A model generated the notes under the pieces. That model made no database searches, had not been told where the DNA came from, and saw nothing but the letters and a program-made list of their open reading frames with translations. The translations under genes and the position numbers were made by a program. 33,856 nucleotides of DNA from Gammaproteobacteria bacterium (GTDB lineage: Bacteria; Pseudomonadota; Gammaproteobacteria; Steroidobacterales; Woeseiaceae), in contig JABIQN010000087.1 in NCBI GenBank assembly GCA_018699395.1, positions 1 to 33,856 of the forward strand, given 5' to 3'. Shown in pieces: positions 15,359 through 23,964 of the stretch. The stretch's first letter is position 1. Each line of letters starts with the position of its first letter.

Positions 15359-17914
15359 TTGTTTGAACTCATCATAGGATTTCTCTGGTTCTTGCTGTTT
15401 TTTGGGGGCGGTGTTTTTCTCGCCTATCAACGAATAGAGCTTCGATTGTCCACTGCTGCCGCTGGCCTAGCCGTCGCGGCCTACATCGTTTTCGGTAACG
15501 GCCACCTGCTATGGAAGCTGTTCCTGATAGCTGCGTTTGGCGCGATGCTCGTCCTCAATCTGATCGAATTTCGGCGCGAGAAACTTACTAAGCCACTGCT
15601 TGCCATTTACCGACGCATGCTACCTTCGATGTCAGATACCGAACGCGAAGCATTGGAGGCCGGAAGCGTCTGGTGGGACGGTGAACTTTTTTCTGGCATG
15701 CCGCAATGGGACAGACTCATGTCCTACCCGGCGCCGAAGCTGTCGGAAGAAGAACAGGCCTTCCTTGATGGGCCTTGTGAAGAGCTCTGTCAGATGCTCG
15801 ATGACTGGGACATATGTCACGTCCATGCTGACATGCCTAAAAAAGTGTGGGACTACATCATAGAAAAGCAATTTTTCGCTATGATCATTCCCAAACAGTA
15901 CGGTGGCCTTGAGTTTTCGGCATATGCTAATGCAATCGTCATAACCAAGCTCGCAAGTCGCAGCCCGACAGCATCATCGACAGTCGGCGTGCCAAACTCG
16001 CTTGGACCCGCTGAATTATTACTGCATTACGGCACTGAGGAGCAGAAACAGCACTACCTCCCAGGGCTGGCTGCGGGCACCGAGATTCCGTGTTTCGCGT
16101 TAACGTCTCCACAGGCTGGATCGGATGCTGCAGCGCTGATCGACAATGGCGTTATTTGCAAAGGCAAATGGAAGGGCAAGACCATCACCGGTATCCGCCT
16201 TAACTGGAACAAGCGATATATTACGCTTGCTCCCATCGCGACGGTGCTCGGCCTCGCTTTCAAATTATATGATCCTGACCACCTTATCGGCGAAAAAGAT
16301 GAGTACGGTATCACTGCCGCCTTGATTCCAACGGCTACAGATGGAGTCGTAGTGGGACGACGACATTATCCGCTAACGATCGCATTTCAAAATGGACCAA
16401 CCTCCGGCAAAGATGTATTCGTACCGCTTGACTACATTATTGGCGGGCCCGAAATGGCTGGCAAAGGCTGGAAAATGCTAGTCGAACTTTTGTCGGTAGG
16501 ACGCGCCATCACACTGCCTTCCACAGGCTCAGGTGGTGGCCAGGCAGCCAGCTACGCGACCGGTGCATATGCAGTGATTCGCAAGCAGTTCAATACCTCC
16601 ATTGCTAATTTCGAAGGTGTTGGCGAAGCGCTAACGAGAATAGCCGGGCACACTTACATTATGAACGCGGCAGTTTCTGTAACGTCGGGTGCCATTGATC
16701 AAGGCGAGAAGCCCGCTGTCCCTTCAGCGATCTTGAAGTATCACTGCACGGAGCTCGGCCGGAAAGTTGCCGATGACGCCATGGATATACATGGCGGCAA
16801 AGGCGTGATGATGGGGCCCAAAAACTATCTCGGTCGAGCCTATATGGCGACCCCGATTGCGATTACGGTTGAAGGTGCGAATATTCTCACTCGCAGTCTG
16901 ATCATTTATGGGCAGGGCGCGATTCGGTGCCACCCGTTTGTCCTGCGTGAACTCAATGCTGCAGGCGACGATGACAAGGATCGCGGTCTGATCGAGTTTG
17001 ACGATGCGCTGTTCGGACATATCGGTTATGCGATCAGCAACATGGCTCGCTCCTTCTTTCTGGCAATGACGCACGCCAAGTTCAGTCGAGTACCCTTGAA
17101 TACACCAACACGGCGCTACTACCAGAACATTAATCGCTATAGCGCTGCCTTCGCGCTGGCGTCCGACTTTGCAATGCTTACGCTGGGCGGGTCACTTAAG
17201 AAGCGCGAATTACTTTCCGCACGTCTTGGCGATATTTTGAGTTCGATGTATCTAGCATCGACAGTGTTGAAACATTTTGAGAACCAAGGTCGTCGGGCAA
17301 CAGACCTACCGCTTGTAGAGTGGTCAATCCGAACGTTGATGTATCAGGCACAGGAAGCACTGCACTCGTTTCTGCGTAATTTTCCGAATCGATTTGTCGC
17401 TGCGCTGTTGAGATTCTTCATTTTCCCTCGTGGTCGCACCTACTCCGCACCATCGGATGAAATATCCGCGAAAATAGTCGGCTTGATTACGACACCAGGT
17501 GAATCGCGCGAACGCCTCAGTGAGTTTGCCTACACGACTAATGAACCAAACAACCCGCTCGGCTTGCTGCAAGAAGCACTTGAGCTCACCAAGGAATATG
17601 AGCCTATCGAACGACGTTTGAGGCAAGCTCGGAAGGAAGGCCTCCTGTTGTCCGACTATCTGGGCGACCAGATTGTCGGGGCAGAAAAAGCGCAAATCAT
17701 CAGCAAGGCCGAAGGCCGCAACATGCGTGCGTACCATGAAAAAGTTCTCGCACTTCTCGCTGTCGATGATTTTGCATCTGAGGAATTGTCTCGCAGTATA
17801 GAAAAAAGCCCAGTCCAAAAGGCTACGACCACAGCGAAGACCATAGCTAGGAGGAAGGCGCCTAAGAGGAAAGTGAGTAAGCAATCAGCCATGACGAGCA
17901 AGAAAAAGGTCTGA
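15359..17914 (+). CDS. fadE: Acyl-CoA dehydrogenase, FadE type, with basic C-terminal tail
   Basis: 851 residues; catalyses the first step of fatty acid beta-oxidation, trans-2-enoyl-CoA formation, using FAD. Two N-terminal hydrophobic segments (about 3-20 and 27-62) anchor it to the inner membrane. The dehydrogenase core shows CFALTSPQAGSDA, LNWNKRYITLAPIATVLGLA, FQNGPTSGKDVFVPLDYIIG, GKGVMMGPKNYLGRAY and EGANILTRSL, all nearly identical to E. coli FadE (814 residues). The C-terminal DUF1974-type region follows. Beyond it is a tail of about 30 residues that is Lys/Arg/Ala/Thr rich (ARRKAPKRKVSKQ), which is absent from E. coli FadE. The start is TTG 15359 with AAGGAAG 5 bases upstream. It follows mdh and may be read with it. 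No FadR site is recognised. Confidence 0.93.
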   Translation: MFELIIGFLWFLLFFGGGVFLAYQRIELRLSTAAAGLAVAAYIVFGNGHLLWKLFLIAAFGAMLVLNLIEFRREKLTKPLLAIYRRMLPSMSDTEREALEAGSVWWDGELFSGMPQWDRLMSYPAPKLSEEEQAFLDGPCEELCQMLDDWDICHVHADMPKKVWDYIIEKQFFAMIIPKQYGGLEFSAYANAIVITKLASRSPTASSTVGVPNSLGPAELLLHYGTEEQKQHYLPGLAAGTEIPCFALTSPQAGSDAAALIDNGVICKGKWKGKTITGIRLNWNKRYITLAPIATVLGLAFKLYDPDHLIGEKDEYGITAALIPTATDGVVVGRRHYPLTIAFQNGPTSGKDVFVPLDYIIGGPEMAGKGWKMLVELLSVGRAITLPSTGSGGGQAASYATGAYAVIRKQFNTSIANFEGVGEALTRIAGHTYIMNAAVSVTSGAIDQGEKPAVPSAILKYHCTELGRKVADDAMDIHGGKGVMMGPKNYLGRAYMATPIAITVEGANILTRSLIIYGQGAIRCHPFVLRELNAAGDDDKDRGLIEFDDALFGHIGYAISNMARSFFLAMTHAKFSRVPLNTPTRRYYQNINRYSAAFALASDFAMLTLGGSLKKRELLSARLGDILSSMYLASTVLKHFENQGRRATDLPLVEWSIRTLMYQAQEALHSFLRNFPNRFVAALLRFFIFPRGRTYSAPSDEISAKIVGLITTPGESRERLSEFAYTTNEPNNPLGLLQEALELTKEYEPIERRLRQARKEGLLLSDYLGDQIVGAEKAQIISKAEGRNMRAYHEKVLALLAVDDFASEELSRSIEKSPVQKATTTAKTIARRKAPKRKVSKQSAMTSKKKV

Positions 17915-18009
17915 ACGCCGGCTCTCGGCAATGACAAATTACGCCGGATCTTTTTATGTACTCAGACTTATCACCGACAACAACATTCAATTGTGTCATT
18001 CTACATTCC

Positions 18010-18035
18010 GGTGTATCTACATAAAGTGATACACC
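18010..18035. repeat. 8-bp inverted repeat upstream of the DUF4399 gene
   Basis: GGTGTATC (18010-18017) and GATACACC (18028-18035), perfect arms with a 10-base spacer, lie in the 257-bp gap between fadE and the DUF4399 lipoprotein gene. There is no T-run, so an operator is more likely than a terminator. The protein that would bind it is unknown. Confidence 0.35.
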
Positions 18036-18171
18036 ATGTTTACGGACAGGGACATCTGATCACCATTCCCAAGCATCTTATATTGATCGTCGCTTATTTA
18101 ACCGGCATTACATTTACTGTGGTAGGCACCTCTCGTCGCGCTTTTATCAACCTGATGTTAGGAATAATAAA

Positions 18172-18660
18172 ATGAAATCAAACCTTTTGATAATTGGTAG
18201 CGGCTTTCTAATCTTTGCCGCCTGTAGCGAGAAACAGCCCCATGACCAACCGATAATTGAGCATGAGGCTGTCGCTGAAATTGCCACGGAATCTATGGGA
18301 ATTCCACGTACGGCCTCGGCCGATGGCGCTAGTGTATTTTTCATAACACCCACTAGTGGTGCGATAGTATCCAATCCTATCGTCATTGAATTCGGCATTA
18401 CTGGCATGGACATTGTAAAAGCGGGCACCGAACAAGAAAATTCGGGACATCATCACCTCCTGATCGACACCGAATTGCCTGCAATGGGGATGCCTATACC
18501 GGCGGACGACCATCATATTCACTTCGGGGATGGCAGCGACAGCGCCGAAATAAGCCTAGAGCCGGGCGAGCATACTGTGCAAATGCTGCTGGGCGATTAC
18601 CTGCATATTCCGCACAACCCACCCCTTTCATCTGCACAAATCACGATTATTGTGAAATAA
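18172..18660 (+). CDS. DUF4399 lipoprotein
   Basis: 162 residues. The signal peptide ends in a lipobox FAAC with Cys18, followed by SEKQ, so it should be an outer-membrane lipoprotein by the +2 rule. The mature domain contains VFFITPTSGAIVSNPIVIEF, SGHHHLLID, DDHHIHFGDG and GEHTVQMLLGDYLHIPH, which is the DUF4399 pattern. The domain is rich in histidine (HHH, HHIH) and may bind a metal, but no function is established that I know of. ATG 18172 has AGGA about 8 bases upstream. The N-terminal about 40 residues between the lipobox and the domain look unstructured. HMG-CoA synthase begins 57 bp downstream behind its own promoter. Confidence 0.85.
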   Translation: MKSNLLIIGSGFLIFAACSEKQPHDQPIIEHEAVAEIATESMGIPRTASADGASVFFITPTSGAIVSNPIVIEFGITGMDIVKAGTEQENSGHHHLLIDTELPAMGMPIPADDHHIHFGDGSDSAEISLEPGEHTVQMLLGDYLHIPHNPPLSSAQITIIVK

Positions 18661-18664
18661 GTAG

Positions 18665-18693
18665 TTGAGCAAAATGCGTGGGGGCACTAAAAT
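18665..18693 (+). promoter_or_regulatory. Sigma70-like promoter for HMG-CoA synthase
   Basis: -35 TTGAGC (18665-18670), 17-base spacer, -10 TAAAAT (18688-18693). The expected start is near 18700, leaving a leader of about 18 bases before ATG 18718. No strong Shine-Dalgarno is seen in that leader. Confidence 0.55.
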
Positions 18694-18717
18694 CGCTCCG
18701 CCAGACAAATACCATTC

Positions 18718-20202
18718 ATGAACCAATCTAACTCAAATAAGCCTATTGGAATCAGCGGACTCGCCGCGTATGTACCGCCGTATCGAGTATGGCTTGAGGA
18801 TTGGTGCGACTGGACAGATAATCAGTGGCCTAAAATGCGTGAAATTGTGGGGCGCAGTTTCCGCGTACGTGGACCCGATCAAAGCGTCTATACAATGGCA
18901 GCCAATGCTGTTATTCGTCTCATCGATCAGTATGATATTGATCCCAGCCGGGTTAAGTTTCTCGGACTTGGCACTGAGTCAAGCACCGACAATTCTGCAG
19001 GTGCGATCATCGTAAAGGGCATGGTTGATCAAGCCATGGAAACTAGAGGGAAAGCACCAATTTCACGCAGCTGCGAAGTGCCTGAATTCAAGCATGCTTG
19101 TCTCGGCGGTGTTTACGGAATGAAAGGGGCTATTCGCCATCTTGCTCTGGATGGCGCTGGCAGCCAGGCGATTGTTGTTTGCGCTGATATCGCGGAATAC
19201 GCGCGCGGCAGCTCAGGAGAGCCGACGCAAGGAGCAGGTGCTGTTGCGATGTTGCTTGAGGAAAACCCGCAGCTCGCAGTCGTCGATTTGATCGGATCTG
19301 GGTCCGCATCGGACTATCGCATCATGGATTTTCGCAAACCCATGCTGAACTTTTGTGGTCAAGGTCACTCTGAAACACAGCAGGTGCAGGACTTCCCCAT
19401 ATTTAACGGCAAATATTCCACCACCTGTTACATAGATGAAACTCTGCATGCACTAAATGACATGTATGAGAAAAGACAACTCAACTCAATTAAACATCTG
19501 CGCTCACTGCGGGCCTTATTTCTGCATCGACCTTATCGTCGCATGCCAGAAACCGGCTTCGCAGTGTCTTACCTGTTCGCATTAGGAAAGGGTAATGCCA
19601 AGGATCAAGCGGAGCTCGCGTCCTATTGTTACGAGGCGGGTATCGACGCAGATACCTTGCTTCTGGAAATGGTGAGTCAGCCTGATATACCGAGTTTTGC
19701 CGAACCAGAGCGGCATCAGTTTGAGGCTTACCCAATGGCAATGGCTGTACTCAGAGCGTTTCGTGCCTCGCACTATTACCGACACGAGATCCTCGACAAG
19801 CTGCGTCTTGGCAGCGATACCATGCTCGACCTCGGCAACCTCTACACCGCCGCTCTTCCAGCGTGGATGGCTGCTGGCTTCGAACAAGCGCTCGACGAAA
19901 ATTCACTGGCTGCTGGCGAGGAAGTTCTGACCCTCGGTTATGGCAGCGGCGACGCCGCTGAAGTGATTCCATTCTTCATGGCTGAAAACTGGCGGGAAGC
20001 AGCGGCCAAAATTCACTTCGCTGACGCGATGGAGCTAACACTCGATCTTAGTCGTGAACAGTATGAAATGTTGCACGATGGTCAGCGCGCGCAAGGTCTC
20101 GACTACGTTGTCCACAATGAATTCGTCATTGACCGCGTAGGCGTTAGTAACGAGCGACAATTCTCCGACCTAGGTATCGAGTACTACCGCTATATCGCAT
20201 AG
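18718..20202 (+). CDS. Hydroxymethylglutaryl-CoA synthase
   Basis: 494 residues; condenses acetyl-CoA with acetoacetyl-CoA to HMG-CoA, the first committed mevalonate-pathway step. It is a thiolase-fold enzyme. The general base is Glu87 in GLGTESSTDNS, the acetyl-accepting cysteine is Cys128 in FKHACLGGVYG, and the active-site histidine lies in LFLHRPYRRMPETG. It is longer than typical bacterial HMG-CoA synthases (about 390 residues) and has an extended C-terminal part (GYGSGDAAEVIPFF and beyond). An N-terminal stretch rich in Trp (WLEDWCDWTDNQW) looks unusual. Its 3' end overlaps the convergent IPP isomerase gene by 13 bp. Adjacent mevalonate genes strongly support the call over another KAS III-like synthase. 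Confidence 0.9.
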   Translation: MNQSNSNKPIGISGLAAYVPPYRVWLEDWCDWTDNQWPKMREIVGRSFRVRGPDQSVYTMAANAVIRLIDQYDIDPSRVKFLGLGTESSTDNSAGAIIVKGMVDQAMETRGKAPISRSCEVPEFKHACLGGVYGMKGAIRHLALDGAGSQAIVVCADIAEYARGSSGEPTQGAGAVAMLLEENPQLAVVDLIGSGSASDYRIMDFRKPMLNFCGQGHSETQQVQDFPIFNGKYSTTCYIDETLHALNDMYEKRQLNSIKHLRSLRALFLHRPYRRMPETGFAVSYLFALGKGNAKDQAELASYCYEAGIDADTLLLEMVSQPDIPSFAEPERHQFEAYPMAMAVLRAFRASHYYRHEILDKLRLGSDTMLDLGNLYTAALPAWMAAGFEQALDENSLAAGEEVLTLGYGSGDAAEVIPFFMAENWREAAAKIHFADAMELTLDLSREQYEMLHDGQRAQGLDYVVHNEFVIDRVGVSNERQFSDLGIEYYRYIA

Positions 20203-20759
20203 GCGGCAAGCCGCTCAGTATACGCCTCCCGCAACGTTCTCCATTCTTGTTTGAACCACGGCGTAAATCGCCCCGGATTTTCGGCAAGTTCACTATCCAA
20301 TTCATCGGCCAAAACATAGCGGATACTTTCGATCTCATTGTCGTTCGGACAAACACTGCCCCCTAAATTGCCGAGGAATACATGGCACAATTCATTCTCT
20401 GATCCAGCCTCGCCAAAGTTGGCCTGATACGTAAAGTGATAGATTGATTCAAGATCTGCGGCTACATTCAGCTCGTCATCTAAGCGCCGCATGATGGCAA
20501 TCGACAGCGACTCACCTCGCCGCGGGTGACTGCAGCAGCTGTTAGACCAATACCCTGGCCATAGTCGTTTTTGCTTACTTCTTTTCTGCAGTAGTAAGCG
20601 CCCTTCATCATCGAACAAAAATAAAGAAAATGCTCGGTGTAAAACGCCACCTCCATCATGGCAATCAGCTTTCGATCGAAAACCGATCTCATTGTCCTGA
20701 TCGTCGACCAAAATCAGCTCCTCGCCCTCTGACGACACTAAGCGATGCAAGTTATTCAA
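20190..20759 (-). CDS. idi: Isopentenyl-diphosphate delta-isomerase, type I (Nudix fold)
   Basis: 189 residues; interconverts IPP and DMAPP, required when isoprenoids are made only through mevalonate. Hallmarks are the catalytic-cysteine motif SNSCCSHPRRGES (about 72-84), the metal/acid motif ENELCHVFLG (about 120) and TPWFKQEW near the C-terminus, all matching E. coli Idi (182 residues). The start is TTG at 20757-20759, which shares four bases (TTGA) with the stop of the upstream reductase/kinase gene, so translation is probably coupled. Its stop lies inside the 3' end of the convergent HMG-CoA synthase gene. Confidence 0.95.
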   Translation of the reverse strand: MNNLHRLVSSEGEELILVDDQDNEIGFRSKADCHDGGGVLHRAFSLFLFDDEGRLLLQKRSKQKRLWPGYWSNSCCSHPRRGESLSIAIMRRLDDELNVAADLESIYHFTYQANFGEAGSENELCHVFLGNLGGSVCPNDNEIESIRYVLADELDSELAENPGRFTPWFKQEWRTLREAYTERLAAYAI

Positions 20760-22984
20760 TTCATCGATCCTCTTGAAATATACGACTGCAAAGTCTCATA
20801 ACCTGCTTGATGCAACGCCGCCCGAACTTCGTCTACGGCACCCGGACACAAAGCCACTATCGACCCACCTCCACCGGCTCCGGTCAACTTGGCGCCGCTC
20901 GCGCCATTCTCACGTGCAATAGTAATCATGTTCTCAAGGTCTGGCGTTGATACCTCGATCGCGTTCAGTAAACCATGGCAAATATTCATTAATTGGCCTA
21001 ACTCTTCGTACTGCCCCGCTGTCAGCGCTGCCGCGCCTCTGCAGCTGATCTCGTCCATCTGGTCGAATATAGCCTCATATTGAGACAAATTCTTGTCATA
21101 GCGAGAGCGCACATTCGATACCTGATCGATAGTGCGGCCTGGATTTTTACTGAACCCAATAAGCAACGGCGGTGGTTCATGGAGCTCCAGCGTCTGAAAT
21201 ATAAGAGGTGCGCCCTTTTGAAATAACATCGGCTCGCCATAGCAAGACAATGTGTTATCTAATCCAGACGGATTACCATGCGCCAGTTTCTCGCATGCGT
21301 AGGCGATCGCGTTGACACGTTCATTATCGATGTCGGCGCCGACACATACCGCAACAGCACGAACAATAGCCACGGCGATCGCCGCTGACGACCCCAAGCC
21401 CATTCCCTGCGGCAGACTCGATGATACATTTATCGTAAATTTCGAATCACCAACACCAAGCTCATCGAAAATCGTGTTCACAGCTGCACCGACGCCACTC
21501 CCGTCTTTACGATCGAGAACAGTACTGAGACCCCACTCTCTTACGGTGAGACTTGTCTCCTTATCAGTCAGTGTAGCGCTGGCTCGAACAACGTCTACGA
21601 TAGGAATCGCCAGAGCATGTCGTCCGTAAACAGCCGCATGCTCCCCCAACAAAATAATTTTTCCTGCCGCGAATGCGCTGCTGGCCAGACGTTCAGCCTG
21701 CGCATTTTCCAAGTCTCGAAGTATCTCAGCGGCTTTCCAATCTTTAATGTCGCCGCTTTCGACCAAACGCCGCACGACATCATCGAGGTGGTGGTCTGGG
21801 GTCCCCGCTGCCGTTGCCACGCTGCGCGCATGCAATCTCATATGGCCTTTTTGGATGCCGCTGGTTGCCAACGCCCGCAGCGCTGCAAAGTTTTGCGCTA
21901 AGCCAACCGCGGCCATCATCTCTGCAAGTTGTATCGCGGATGCAACTCCAGCGATTGCGACACCTAGCGTGGCAGCTGGATTCGAAGATAAAGTTCCGCC
22001 GACGATGCCAGGTTTAAGCGGCACAGTAATTTCGCCTAGCAGGTCGCCATTAGCCGCAGATGACCACTTGGTTAGTGATGAATAACGACCACTCCTCGCC
22101 GCATAGGCGTGAGCACTCGCTTCAATCGCTCGCCAATCATTACCCGTTGCAATGGCAAGCGCATCGATGCCGTTCATCACACCTTTGTTATGAGTTACCG
22201 CTCGATGTGGATCGGCAATAGCAATTTCGCTCGCCATAATGATTCGATCACGCACCTCTGTGCTGGGCATTGAGTCGCTCGCTAGATCATCAACACTATA
22301 GGTGACGGTTGCTGAACAAACTGAACGGTCCACAAGGTTTGAAAGAATTTTGAGCGCGGCCTTGCCACCCGAGATCTCCTCAAGCCTCGGTGCCATCGAT
22401 TCGCATATCGTGTTGACCAAGTTGGCGCCCATCGCGTCGCAGGTATCAACCAATATGTGCACAGCAATAACAGTCGTATCGCTCACAAGGCTGAGGGCCT
22501 TGAATTCAATATCACGAACGCCACCGCCGCGGGCATGAAGTCTTGGATGAATATCGTCCGCTCTGTCGATCAGCTGCGGAGATTCTTCTCGTAATGATGT
22601 AAGCGCTACCTCAACATCCGTGACACCAACAAGGTGAATCTGTCCTATGAGTAACGACTCGGAAAGTGACGCTGTAAAACCACCCGTGGTCCTCGCCATT
22701 GCTGCAGCCGCACTTAGCCCGGCGACAATTGACGGCTCTTCGACAACCAGCGGCACAATACATTCACGCTTGTTAATGATGAAATTGGGCGCTACCGCAA
22801 ATGGCAATCCGAAAACACCCAGGACATTTTCGACCATCTTGTCCGCCGCTGTTGCAGCGACAACATGACACCCTGATCTGAGGTTTTTCGCGGCACCAGA
22901 CGACAGCCAACCCAATTTCTCGAGCTCAGCAATACGATTGGCGATAGAGAGCTTATGCAGTCCGGAAATACGCGATTTACTCAT
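20756..22984 (-). CDS. HMG-CoA reductase (class II) fused to mevalonate kinase
   Basis: One uninterrupted 742-residue frame holds two enzymes. Residues 1-428 are a class II HMG-CoA reductase: ENVLGVFGLPFAVAPNF (52-68), Glu83, DAMGANLVNT (183-192), THNKGVMNGID with Lys267, ATGNDW with Asp283 and GHMRLHA with His381. These positions equal the catalytic numbering I recall for the Pseudomonas mevalonii enzyme, whose chain also ends at 428. Residues 434-742 are a GHMP kinase: FAAGKIILLGEHAAVYG (438-454), the ATP loop PQGMGLGSSAAIA (525-537), NPSGLDNT with likely catalytic Asp576, and KLTGAGGGGS (699-708). This set matches mevalonate kinase. There is almost no linker. HMG-CoA would be reduced to mevalonate and then phosphorylated by the same chain. 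ATG 22984 overlaps the stop of the preceding gene. Confidence 0.93.
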   Translation of the reverse strand: MSKSRISGLHKLSIANRIAELEKLGWLSSGAAKNLRSGCHVVAATAADKMVENVLGVFGLPFAVAPNFIINKRECIVPLVVEEPSIVAGLSAAAAMARTTGGFTASLSESLLIGQIHLVGVTDVEVALTSLREESPQLIDRADDIHPRLHARGGGVRDIEFKALSLVSDTTVIAVHILVDTCDAMGANLVNTICESMAPRLEEISGGKAALKILSNLVDRSVCSATVTYSVDDLASDSMPSTEVRDRIIMASEIAIADPHRAVTHNKGVMNGIDALAIATGNDWRAIEASAHAYAARSGRYSSLTKWSSAANGDLLGEITVPLKPGIVGGTLSSNPAATLGVAIAGVASAIQLAEMMAAVGLAQNFAALRALATSGIQKGHMRLHARSVATAAGTPDHHLDDVVRRLVESGDIKDWKAAEILRDLENAQAERLASSAFAAGKIILLGEHAAVYGRHALAIPIVDVVRASATLTDKETSLTVREWGLSTVLDRKDGSGVGAAVNTIFDELGVGDSKFTINVSSSLPQGMGLGSSAAIAVAIVRAVAVCVGADIDNERVNAIAYACEKLAHGNPSGLDNTLSCYGEPMLFQKGAPLIFQTLELHEPPPLLIGFSKNPGRTIDQVSNVRSRYDKNLSQYEAIFDQMDEISCRGAAALTAGQYEELGQLMNICHGLLNAIEVSTPDLENMITIARENGASGAKLTGAGGGGSIVALCPGAVDEVRAALHQAGYETLQSYISRGSMN

Positions 22985-23964
22985 GCTTCAATCCTAACGC
23001 CTGCGTCGCTCAACTCACAGTCCAGCATCTTAAAATTAGTCGTCAGCGCACAGCCAAATGCATCCAGCTCTGCATCATCCAGTCCCAATACGATACCAAC
23101 GTCGCCACCGCCTGCACCACAGGGCTTGTACGTCAGGTTTCTTCCCTTTGCTTCGCGCCATAATTCGTTATGACCCATGTCGAAAATTCCAAGCTTATGG
23201 TCGCTACTGAACTCGTAAAGTTGTTCACAGTAGTCCCGATAGCCATCCAGAATTCTTACGGGGTCGCCGCTCTTCCAATGGCCCGCCATGACTTCTGAAG
23301 CACCCACTAGACGTACTCGGGAAGGTTTGCTGACGCCTGCATTCAGGTGCGCTAGCTTGTCCTGAGTACTCGCAGGGGTGCCCGTCCAGATGAGTCGATA
23401 TGAGAGCCCGGTGGGCCACGGCAAAGCCTTCACCGCGGCGCCCTCTGCTCGATATTCGATCAGTCCTCCATACAAGCTACTAGCGATATCAACACCACTT
23501 CCTACACCGCCTTGCAGCTCCTTATGAGCCTGATGCGCCAACATTCCAATCGTTGCTACATCGGAGCATCCTTTAACAGCAGCGGTTAAGGCGACGGTAA
23601 TCGCGGCGCTCGATCCAACGCCTATTTTTTGATATGTCGTAGAATCAATAAACGAAGTGGTATTGAGATGAATATCTCGCCCAGCACCCTTACCAAGGTT
23701 CGCCGCCCGCCAGACGGCGTCGATAACAGTGAACGACTCCTGCGCCATCTGCCATCGAATTCCGTTTTCTGTGGATTCAAATTCGCCTCTCTCGCGAACA
23801 TAACCCATGGACTCAACGTGAGAATTGCTGTCGCCACGGTAACTGATCATGGCCCGAGCGCGACGATTGATTGCCATACAGATCGCTGGAGCGCCGTCCA
23901 GAACGGCATACTCACCACTGAGTACAACTTTGCCCGGGGCAGTTACGACAATCGACGCACTCAC
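22981..23964 (-). CDS. Phosphomevalonate kinase (GHMP family)
   Basis: 327 residues; phosphorylates 5-phosphomevalonate to the diphosphate. GHMP motifs are in order: APGKVVLSGEYAVLDGAPAI (9-28), the ATP loop KIGVGSSAAIT (about 113-123), GSGVDIASSLYGG (about 154) and the late glycine-rich KPCGAGGGDVG (about 284). SGEYAVL and GAGGGD fit the phosphomevalonate kinase branch rather than mevalonate kinase, and the latter activity is supplied by the next gene. The start is GTG 23962-23964, sharing GTGA with the stop of the decarboxylase gene. A homoserine kinase-like or unrelated sugar kinase role is unlikely given the neighbours. Confidence 0.87.
   Translation of the reverse strand: MSASIVVTAPGKVVLSGEYAVLDGAPAICMAINRRARAMISYRGDSNSHVESMGYVRERGEFESTENGIRWQMAQESFTVIDAVWRAANLGKGAGRDIHLNTTSFIDSTTYQKIGVGSSAAITVALTAAVKGCSDVATIGMLAHQAHKELQGGVGSGVDIASSLYGGLIEYRAEGAAVKALPWPTGLSYRLIWTGTPASTQDKLAHLNAGVSKPSRVRLVGASEVMAGHWKSGDPVRILDGYRDYCEQLYEFSSDHKLGIFDMGHNELWREAKGRNLTYKPCGAGGGDVGIVLGLDDAELDAFGCALTTNFKMLDCELSDAGVRIEA

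Noticed and set aside
17324-17884. 186-codon open frame on the minus strand
   Set aside because: Antisense to the 3' part of fadE, whose coding frame is certain from family motifs.
17993-18175. 60-codon frame with a hydrophobic segment that overlaps the DUF4399 start by 4 bp
   Set aside because: The ATGA-type overlap is tempting, but there is no ribosome site, no recognised family, and it spans an operator-like inverted repeat. It is probably chance.
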